DNA of 64,000 nt from NCBI RefSeq assembly GCF_030694375.1, contig NZ_JAUXYL010000041.1, positions 304,798 through 368,797 on the forward strand. The letters are read 5' to 3'. Below are positions 59,182 to 64,000 of this stretch, in pieces. The notes beneath the pieces are model-generated. The model did not search any database and was not told where the DNA came from. It worked only from the letters and a program-made list of their open reading frames with translations. Positions within the stretch are counted from its first letter, which is position 1, and the number at the start of each line of letters is the position of its first letter. A program made the position numbers and the translations under genes. This stretch comes from Algoriphagus sp. GTDB lineage: Bacteria; Bacteroidota; Bacteroidia; Cytophagales; Cyclobacteriaceae.

Positions 59182-59886
59182 TTACTTAGCGGCAAGGCCT
59201 TCTAAGCGTGCTTTGTGTTTTCGGGCAGCGGAATACTCAAATGACTCGTAGTATTTTTCTTCAATCTCAGTATAGGTAGCAATTGCATCCGCAGTTTTGC
59301 CTGCCTCTTCCTGAGCTACGGCCAGTTTAGCCAAATACTTTGGAGTAGTAAATTTATTCTCGTTGGTACGTGCAGCCTTGGTATAGTTTGAGATAGCCTT
59401 ATCAAAATTTCCCAACTCAAGATTAGCATCGCCGATCAAAGCATAAGCCTTAGACTGTACCAGGTAATCATCAGATGAAAACTTTTCCAAATGAGTCAAG
59501 GCTCCCTGAAAGTTTTTCTGAGACAGATAAATCGATCCAAGATAGAAGTTTGCAAGATTTGCAGCATCTGTTCTGGGATAATCTTCGACAATTTTCAAAA
59601 ACCCTTTATTGATCCCGTCTCCGTTTATTGCAAAGTCAACGCTATCCTGCTCAAAGAAATAGACCGCCTGAAACATTTCAGCCTGTGCTTTTTCATTTTT
59701 ATTTTGGTTGTTGATCTGGAAGAAAAGAATTCCGCCGATCAGGACAATAGCAGCTGCTATCACACCCCCCAATACTTTACTGTTTTTCTTTAAAAAAGCC
59801 TCACCTCTGCCGATTCGCTCTGCGAGCACTTCCGGATTTTCCAAGACCTCGTTTTGGGTTGCTTTTTTAGATTGTTTTGTCGCCAT
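59182..59886 (-). CDS. Tetratricopeptide-repeat membrane protein (YfgM-like layout)
   Basis: The ATG at 59886 is used (MATKQSKKATQNEVLENPEVLAERIGRGEAF); an in-frame TTG adds three residues. The 234-residue protein has a cytoplasmic N-terminus, one membrane helix (about 37-57, VLGGVIAAAIVLIGGILFF) and several TPR units (about 95-225, TDAANLANFYLGSIYLSQKNFQGALTHLEK and YALIGDANLELGNFDKAISNYTKAAR). The layout resembles YfgM-type periplasmic chaperone helpers. This gene commonly lies next to ribH and recF in Bacteroidota. The exact role is unknown. Confidence 0.86.
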   Translation of the reverse strand: MATKQSKKATQNEVLENPEVLAERIGRGEAFLKKNSKVLGGVIAAAIVLIGGILFFQINNQNKNEKAQAEMFQAVYFFEQDSVDFAINGDGINKGFLKIVEDYPRTDAANLANFYLGSIYLSQKNFQGALTHLEKFSSDDYLVQSKAYALIGDANLELGNFDKAISNYTKAARTNENKFTTPKYLAKLAVAQEEAGKTADAIATYTEIEEKYYESFEYSAARKHKARLEGLAAK

Positions 59887-59945
59887 GTTACTCAAATTTC
59901 GGTCGCAAATATACGGTTTTTATCAAATACACAAGCCCAAACAAA

Positions 59946-59980
59946 AAAGCCATGAAATCTCGGAAAGACTTCATGGCTTT
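59946..59980 (-). terminator. Terminator downstream of pdhA
   Basis: AAAGCCATGAA (59946-59956) pairs with TTCATGGCTTT (59970-59980), with a T-run on the minus strand. It lies 20 bp downstream of the pdhA stop codon. Confidence 0.88.
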
Positions 59981-59999
59981 CAGTTTATTTGGACTTGGT

Positions 60000-61019
60000 T
60001 TATTCCATTACAAAAGGATAATCTTCCTGAACGTAGACGTCTTTGAATGCATCTTGTCCATCTGGAAGCGGAGATTCTTCAGCAAATTTCACTGCATCGT
60101 CCACCTGCTTTTTCACTTTTTTGATGATTGCCTCGATTTCTTCCTCAGTTAAAATCTTGTTTTCTCTAATTGTGGAAAGAACCTGCTCAATCGGATCGCG
60201 CTGCTTGTATTCTTCAACCTCTTCCTTGGTTCGGTATTTTTGGGGATCAGACATGGAGTGCCCTTTGTAGCGATAAGTTCTGAACTCCAACAAAGTTGGG
60301 CCATCTCCTCTTCTTGCTCTGTCAGCCGCCTCAGCCACCGCCTCGTGAATGGCCTCTACGTTCATCCCATCTACGGGGAAAGAAGGCATGTCATAAGCTT
60401 CTCCGATTTGATAGAGTTCAGTGACATTAGAAGTACGTGCTACGGAGGTTCCCATCGCATAGCCGTTATTCTCAATTACAAAAATGACGGGAGTTTTATA
60501 AAGCATTGCCAAATTGAAGGATTCATGCACCGCTCCCTGACGGACCGCACCATCTCCCATATAGCAAATCGCCAGATTTTTTGTGCCTTTGTATTTTTCT
60601 GCCCAGCCCAAGCCCAAGCCCATAGGAACCTGTGCGCCTACGATCCCATGACCACCTGCAAAGTTTCGTTCTTTGTCAAATATGTGCATGGAGCCGCCTT
60701 TACCTTTGGTGGTTCCGGTAGCTTTTCCAAACAATTCCGCCATCACAGCTCCCGGATCGGTACCCAATCCCAGTGGATGCGCATGACATCTATAGGCAGT
60801 GATCCACTTGTCATCTTTAGTCAAAGCACTGATGGATCCGGATGCGCAGGCTTCCTGTCCAATATACAAGTGGCAGAATCCACGGATTTTTTGCTGACCA
60901 TAAAGTTGCCCCGCTTTCTCCTCAAACCTCCTCATTAAGAGCATACTCTCATACCAGAAAGTGTAGGTCTCCTTTGAATATTTTACTTTGGACTTTGTCG
61001 CTGCAGTTTTCTTTGCCAT
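60000..61019 (-). CDS. pdhA: Pyruvate dehydrogenase E1 component, alpha subunit
   Basis: The ATG at 61019 is preferred over an in-frame ATG at 61115: MAKKTAATKSKVKYSKETYTFWYESMLLMRRFEEK is the usual start, while the longer frame overlaps recF. The 339-residue subunit binds thiamine diphosphate with the motif GDGAVRQGAVHESFNLAMLYKTPVIFVIENN. It also shows YRGHAHPLGLGTDPG-like and RYKGHSMSDPQKYR segments with the phosphorylation-loop serine region. It decarboxylates pyruvate together with the beta subunit, not encoded here. It is divergent from recF, with 90 bp between starts. Only the alpha gene is present, so the partner genes lie elsewhere. Confidence 0.94.
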   Translation of the reverse strand: MAKKTAATKSKVKYSKETYTFWYESMLLMRRFEEKAGQLYGQQKIRGFCHLYIGQEACASGSISALTKDDKWITAYRCHAHPLGLGTDPGAVMAELFGKATGTTKGKGGSMHIFDKERNFAGGHGIVGAQVPMGLGLGWAEKYKGTKNLAICYMGDGAVRQGAVHESFNLAMLYKTPVIFVIENNGYAMGTSVARTSNVTELYQIGEAYDMPSFPVDGMNVEAIHEAVAEAADRARRGDGPTLLEFRTYRYKGHSMSDPQKYRTKEEVEEYKQRDPIEQVLSTIRENKILTEEEIEAIIKKVKKQVDDAVKFAEESPLPDGQDAFKDVYVQEDYPFVME

Positions 61020-61109
61020 ATCGTACTGATCAAAATATGCTATTTTAGGCCTCAAATATAGCAATCCCGACCTAAAAATCAGGCAGCCACTCAAATAATT
61101 CCCTCCCGC

Positions 61110-62210
61110 ATGCATCTGGAGTCCATCGATTTAATCCAGTTTAAAAATCACATTAAAACTACCCTGAAGTTTTGCCCACAGCTCAACTGCTTCATGGGGC
61201 TGAACGGCAGCGGCAAAACCAATATCCTCGATTCCATCCATTACCTGTCTCTCACCAAGAGTGCAGTGCAAAGCAGCGACACGCTGAACATCTCACACAG
61301 TCAGGACTTTTTTGCAATCAAGGGGAAGTTTCAGATCGAGGAAAAACCACTGGAAGTCCGCTGTACCTTCGAGGCAGGTAAGAAAAAACTGATCTATCAA
61401 AACGGAAAGGCACTGGAAAAAACCAGCGAACACGTTGGGATTATTCCTATCGTATTGATCGCTCCTGACGATACCGAACTTATCAAAGGAGGAAGTGAAG
61501 GCCGCCGCAAGTTTTTTGATGGGATGATCTCTCAACTCGATCATCCATATCTGGATCAACTGATCCGCTATCACCATTTTCTAAAGCAGCGAAATGCGCT
61601 ACTCAAACAATTTGCCGAAACGGGCCGAAGAGATTTGACCTTGCTGGGAAGCTACGATCAAGAACTCATTCGGCTAAGCATCATCTTGGCAAACCGCCGG
61701 GCGGAACTGCTGGAGCAAATGGCTTTTCTTCTCCAAGACCATTATTCGGAAATCTCCAATGGTACAGAGGAGGTCGCGGTCAGCTACCAAACCGAAGCAT
61801 TGCGGCCGGATTTCGCGGAATATTTTCTTAGCCTTCGGCAAAAGGATCTAGCCACCAAAAACAGCAATGCTGGAATCCACAAGGACGACTATGACTTCCT
61901 GATCGGCGATCACCCGATCCGAAAGATCGGCAGTCAGGGACAGCAGAAGTCCTTTATCATTGCTTTGAAGCTTGCCCAGTTTCAGATTTTTGAGGAGTAC
62001 AAAGGCGAAAAGCCGCTGCTGCTACTGGATGACATCTTTGACAAACTCGACGATGAGCGCATCGCCAAGCTGATGGAATTGGTGTCCAAGGGAACTTTTG
62101 GACAGATTTTTCTGACTGATGCCAGGCCGGAAAGATCCAAAACCATTTTGGGAAATCTGGATGCTGAGGTGAAGTTTTTTGAGGTGGAAAAGGGGGAAAT
62201 TAAAAAGTAA
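61110..62210 (+). CDS. recF: DNA replication and repair protein RecF
   Basis: The 366-residue SMC-like ATPase loads RecA at gaps through RecFOR. Walker A is GLNGSGKTNILDSI (residues 30-43), and the signature-like region is RKIGSQGQQKSFIIALKLAQ. Walker B is PLLLLDDIFDKLDDERI near the C-terminus. The start ATG at 61110 gives MHLESIDLIQFKNHIKTTLKF, the usual RecF beginning. It is divergent from pdhA. RecF commonly lies next to the TPR-ribH pair in Bacteroidota, though here pdhA is inserted between. Confidence 0.95.
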   Translation: MHLESIDLIQFKNHIKTTLKFCPQLNCFMGLNGSGKTNILDSIHYLSLTKSAVQSSDTLNISHSQDFFAIKGKFQIEEKPLEVRCTFEAGKKKLIYQNGKALEKTSEHVGIIPIVLIAPDDTELIKGGSEGRRKFFDGMISQLDHPYLDQLIRYHHFLKQRNALLKQFAETGRRDLTLLGSYDQELIRLSIILANRRAELLEQMAFLLQDHYSEISNGTEEVAVSYQTEALRPDFAEYFLSLRQKDLATKNSNAGIHKDDYDFLIGDHPIRKIGSQGQQKSFIIALKLAQFQIFEEYKGEKPLLLLDDIFDKLDDERIAKLMELVSKGTFGQIFLTDARPERSKTILGNLDAEVKFFEVEKGEIKK

Positions 62211-62213
62211 AAA

Positions 62214-62229
62214 GAGGCCGAAGCCTCCT
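62214..62229 (-). terminator. Terminator downstream of the XRE gene (GAGGC/CGAA/GCCTC hairpin)
   Basis: GAGGC CGAA GCCTC forms a tight tetraloop hairpin; on the minus strand it is followed by TTTTT. The same hairpin recurs at 62745-62758, and both copies have similar flanks. Confidence 0.8.
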
Positions 62230-62280
62230 CAATTTCAGACTCTGGTTTTTGAAAATAAAATAGAGCAAAAATTGACTTTT

Positions 62281-62640
62281 TCAATACTCCTTGATCAGCA
62301 CCTCAGCAGGAATCTTCAATTTTTCATAAAGCTTTCTGATCATCCCAAGACTTAATTTTCTTTTACCTGAAAGGATCTCAGATTTTCTGGATCTTGCACC
62401 TAAAATGGTAGAAAGATCTGATTCGGATAGATTCAATTGTTCCATCCTAAACCGTATCGCCTCCAATGGGTGAGGCGAAGGGATTGGGAAGTGTTCCAAT
62501 TCATATTCTTTAATTAAAATAGATAGCACTTCCAATTCATCAGAAAAAGCAGAATCTTCAGGCAATTCGAGCTGCATCAACTCGTAAGCCCTCTTCAATG
62601 CATCTTCATATTGTTGATTATTTTTTATTGGCCTTATCAT
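62281..62640 (-). CDS. XRE-family HTH protein, HigA-like, without a toxin partner
   Basis: The 119-residue protein has a helical N-terminal half (MIRPIKNNQQYEDALKRAYELMQLELPEDS) and a C-terminal XRE helix-turn-helix (about 75-119, NLSESDLSTILGARSRKSEILSGKRKLSLGMIRKLYEKL). This resembles HigA-like antitoxins. The usual HigB toxin would be encoded just upstream on the minus strand, but a terminator and unrelated sequence occupy that space. It may be an orphan antitoxin or an independent regulator. A truncated duplicate of its 3' end lies about 1.5 kb away (63758-63846). Confidence 0.85.
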   Translation of the reverse strand: MIRPIKNNQQYEDALKRAYELMQLELPEDSAFSDELEVLSILIKEYELEHFPIPSPHPLEAIRFRMEQLNLSESDLSTILGARSRKSEILSGKRKLSLGMIRKLYEKLKIPAEVLIKEY

Positions 62641-62692
62641 AAGTTCCTTTTGCCTGTAAATCGAAAACCTAACAATACAACTCTAAAAAGAA

Positions 62693-62726
62693 AACTCTCC
62701 AAGGGATTTAAAACCCTTGGAGAGTT
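62693..62726 (-). terminator. Strong terminator upstream of the XRE gene
   Basis: AACTCTCCAAGGG (62693-62705) pairs perfectly with CCCTTGGAGAGTT (62714-62726); the minus-strand exit is TTCTTTTT. It terminates transcription from the lipoprotein side and isolates the XRE gene. Confidence 0.88.
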
Positions 62727-62744
62727 GCGCAACCAATAAAAAAG

Positions 62745-62758
62745 AGGCCGAAGCCTCC
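62745..62758 (-). terminator. Terminator of the lipoprotein/38-aa unit
   Basis: GAGGC CGAA GCCTC with a T-run on the minus strand, 14 bp downstream of the 38-aa gene. The hairpin and about 50 bp of flank are a diverged duplicate of 62209-62260. Confidence 0.8.
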
Positions 62759-62771
62759 TTAATTTTAAATT

Positions 62772-62888
62772 CTATTTTTTGAAAATTTTCTTTACTATAT
62801 CCCATCCATTTTTGAATATTATTAAAGCAAGAGACACCAATAGGAGGAAAATAATAAAAATGACGAATAAATACACATAAGTCCCCAT
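62772..62888 (-). CDS. Small membrane protein (38 aa)
   Basis: An ATG-started frame (62888-62886) with TAG stop at 62774-62772 encodes 38 residues. The sequence begins MGTYVYLFVIFIIFLLL, forms one membrane helix (about 4-25) and ends in a basic amphipathic tail (FKNGWDIVKKIFKK). It lies 11 bp downstream of the lipoprotein gene on the same strand and is followed 14 bp later by a clear terminator. The tight spacing, helix-plus-basic-tail layout and terminator support a real gene, but no homology search could be made. It may anchor or assist the lipoprotein, or be a type I toxin-like peptide (speculative). Confidence 0.65.
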   Translation of the reverse strand: MGTYVYLFVIFIIFLLLVSLALIIFKNGWDIVKKIFKK

Positions 62889-62899
62889 GATAATTTTTT

Positions 62900-63667
62900 T
62901 TAAGGTTCAGAATAATACCAGCTTACATCTCCCGAACACGCATTGATTCTGACAATAAGATTGACATTGTCATAATTAATAAATGGAGATCCATCAACAA
63001 ATAATGTAATCGCAACTGTATAACTAATATTAAATCCGTAAGTATTATTCTGAGAACCTACAGGATTTACTACTGTATTGGTCACCGTTAAAAAAGGGTA
63101 AAAACCATACATTCCAAAACTTGATGAATTTAAATTCCCATTTCCAACGCCTAAATAAATTTCCACCCCATTCAGATCTGCTTCACCAGGTAAAGGCATG
63201 TTGGGAACTCGAATCCTAGCTAAATGTGAGTTTTGAAAGCAAAGAACTTTACTATTTAAATATTGTTCATGAGAGTTTACCGGAGGAACGAGAATTTTAA
63301 ATATTGATGAGTCCTGAAAAAAATTGTTCCGGTTAAATATTTCGATTAATTCCGTGTAATTAATCTCCCCCTCATTTGATTTTCCTTTTCTCAAATAATT
63401 GAAAAACACTTCAAGTTCTGAGGATTTCAAATGTATTCCAACTGTTTTCCCACTCTCAAAAGAACGTAGTGGGATTGCCCTGAATCCATATTTTTCAGAA
63501 ATTTTTTCAACTTTTCCCGTTAACTCCAAATTTTCAGTTTCTGTATCAGTACATGAGGCAAAGAACAAGAGAACCATCAATAAAATTAATGTGTTTTGTG
63601 TTTTGTGTTTTGTGTTTTGTGTTTTGTGTTTTGTGTTTTCATAAAAATATTTTTTTAGTGTTCCCAA
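62900..63667 (-). CDS. Lipoprotein with heptamer repeat at its 5' end (start uncertain)
   Basis: The 255-residue frame has its only in-frame upstream start as TTG at 63667. Residues 27-39 (LILLMVLLFFASC) form a lipoprotein signal with Cys39. Before it lies a Lys/Thr/Gln/Asn-rich stretch encoded by a 7-bp tandem repeat. The mature part is strand-rich and carries no recognised domain (IHLKSSELEVFFNYLRKG, VEIYLGVGNGN, YTVAITLFVDGSPF). A nearby ATG at 63642 is out of frame with it in this copy number. The gene appears accessory, next to an IS element. The function is unknown. Confidence 0.75.
   Translation of the reverse strand: MGTLKKYFYENTKHKTQNTKHKTQNTLILLMVLLFFASCTDTETENLELTGKVEKISEKYGFRAIPLRSFESGKTVGIHLKSSELEVFFNYLRKGKSNEGEINYTELIEIFNRNNFFQDSSIFKILVPPVNSHEQYLNSKVLCFQNSHLARIRVPNMPLPGEADLNGVEIYLGVGNGNLNSSSFGMYGFYPFLTVTNTVVNPVGSQNNTYGFNISYTVAITLFVDGSPFINYDNVNLIVRINACSGDVSWYYSEP
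63591..63639. repeat. Seven perfect tandem copies of GTGTTTT
   Basis: Seven identical 7-bp units (49 bp) lie at the start of the lipoprotein gene, just after an ATG at 63642 on the minus strand. The unit length is not a multiple of three, so changes in copy number shift the reading frame. Confidence 0.97.
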
Positions 63668-63690
63668 AGGAAACTCGAATATTTCATTGA

Positions 63691-63716
63691 AAAAATACCC
63701 TATATAGGGTATTTTT
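63691..63716. promoter_or_regulatory. 26-bp perfect palindrome upstream of the lipoprotein gene
   Basis: AAAAATACCC TATATA GGGTATTTTT is perfectly self-complementary. It lies 24 bp upstream of the TTG start (63667) and about 41 bp downstream of the XRE remnant. It could be an operator for the lipoprotein or a terminator for the remnant. Confidence 0.6.
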
Positions 63717-63757
63717 TGAGTGTTTTTGAAAATAATTGGAGTAGAAGTAAGACTTTT

Positions 63758-63846
63758 TCAATACTCCTTGATCAGCACCTCAGCAGGAATCTTCAATTTT
63801 TCATAAACCTTTCTGATCATCCTAAGACTTAATTTCCTTTTACCTA
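63758..63846 (-). pseudogene. Truncated duplicate of the XRE gene 3' end
   Basis: Read on the minus strand it encodes the last 29 or so residues of an XRE protein (GKRKLSLRMIRKVYEKLKIPAEVLIKEY, then stop). It is nearly identical to the end of the intact gene at 62281, with Gly-to-Arg and Leu-to-Val changes. Homology stops abruptly at about 63846, where the IS-like sequence begins. No start remains. Confidence 0.9.
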
Positions 63847-63895
63847 GAAGTAGAACCCTAAAATCACTACTGTCCGAGAAACGGTTTTAAAATTT

Positions 63896-63929
63896 AGGGT
63901 AAGCTTCTTAGGAGAAGCCTACCCTTTTT
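63896..63929 (+). terminator. Terminator inside the IS left end
   Basis: AGGGTAAGCTTCT (63896-63908) pairs with AGAAGCCTACCCT (63913-63925) with one mismatch, followed by TTTTT. It would block read-through into the transposase gene. Confidence 0.8.
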
Positions 63930-63968
63930 GCTGTATTTTAGGTTTACCACAACTTCAAATTACAGCGG

Positions 63969-64000
63969 ATGAAAAATACACATTTCTTCGGACAGCCGAT
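63969..64000 (+). CDS. IS4-family transposase, first 10 codons (runs off window)
   Basis: The visible residues are MKNTHFFGQP. This resembles the start of DUF4372-type IS4 transposases of Bacteroidota (short basic Met start, then FxGQP). The rest lies outside the window, so the call rests on this short start plus the IS-type left end just before it. Confidence 0.6.
   Translation, partial: MKNTHFFGQP

Larger units (their letters stand above)
63847..64000 (+). mobile_element. Left end of an IS4-like insertion sequence (partial)
   Basis: Similarity to the XRE gene ends at about 63846. Right after it come ACTACTGTCCGAGAAACGG (about 63868-63884), a hairpin with T-run and a transposase-like start codon. 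The sequence type matches, from memory, ends of IS4-family elements in Cytophagales. The right end lies outside the window. Confidence 0.7.

Noticed and set aside
61020..61115. N-terminal extension of pdhA starting at 61115
   Set aside because: It would overlap the recF start and is unlike the family; the ATG at 61019 gives a normal start.
62637..62700. Possible end of a HigB toxin overlapping the XRE start (in-frame TGA at the ATG)
   Set aside because: The frame runs into a strong terminator and carries no toxin-like residues; it is only about 17 codons.

Overview
The window is chromosomal DNA of a Bacteroidota bacterium, most likely order Cytophagales close to Algoriphagus/Cyclobacteriaceae. 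The evidence is a gliding-motility GldD lipoprotein, many DUF4249/DUF4252 and TonB-receptor proteins, Bacteroidota-type promoters (TTTG-N19-TAnnTTTG), weak or absent Shine-Dalgarno sequences, and moderate GC. The genus is an inference. Most genes are chromosomal housekeeping or metabolic genes. The last ~1.8 kb is an accessory patch with repeats and the start of an insertion sequence.

Layout. 1-3.1 kb: partial TPR lipoprotein, a conserved Bacteroidota protein and a two-gene heterodisulfide-reductase-like Fe-S module. 3.2-5.8 kb: tRNA-Phe, then ECF sigma factor, membrane protein (putative anti-sigma) and two secreted DUF4252 proteins. 6-11.6 kb: secreted protein with a strong promoter, CFA-like methyltransferase, membrane protein, exported flavodoxin, SDR, and an AAA ATPase/DUF234 gene whose promoter region is a 3 x 52-bp palindromic tandem array. 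11.8-15.3 kb: two M14 zinc-carboxypeptidase paralogues, one intact and one with lost catalytic residues. 15.5-22.5 kb: universal stress protein, two Kef-type antiporters, small proteins and a LytS/LytTR-type two-component pair. 22.8-26.6 kb: ferrochelatase, MFS transporter, DUF2179 protein and tRNA methyltransferase. 26.7-32.9 kb: Kelch lipoprotein, TonB-dependent receptor and two DUF4249 lipoproteins, probably one surface uptake operon. 33-38.7 kb: saccharopine-dehydrogenase-like enzyme, cytidine deaminase, hydrolase, GNAT and M1 peptidase. 40.7-46.7 kb: AraC regulator divergent from a complete trans-4-hydroxyproline catabolic cluster (deaminase, 2-oxoglutarate-semialdehyde dehydrogenase, epimerase, D-amino-acid oxidoreductase), which would feed 2-oxoglutarate to the TCA cycle. 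46.8-56 kb: HflKC, DinB, GldD, a MITE-like element, Na+ symporter and sugar-kinase-like protein, RecG. 56-62.2 kb: UPF0175/PIN toxin-antitoxin pair, aspartate kinase, RibH, TPR protein, PdhA and RecF. 62.2-64 kb: orphan XRE regulator, 38-aa membrane protein, a lipoprotein whose 5' end holds seven perfect 7-bp repeats, a decayed copy of the XRE gene, and the left end of an IS4-like element.

The most unusual items are: (1) a repeat family (copies at 4450-4669, 13609-13704 and 28181-28299) that fills the whole gap between two co-oriented genes and ends at the start codon of an exported protein; (2) the 52-bp palindromic array on the ATPase gene; (3) a 7-bp heptamer tract that would switch a lipoprotein frame; and (4) the M14 pair with a His/Glu swap in the zinc motif of one member.
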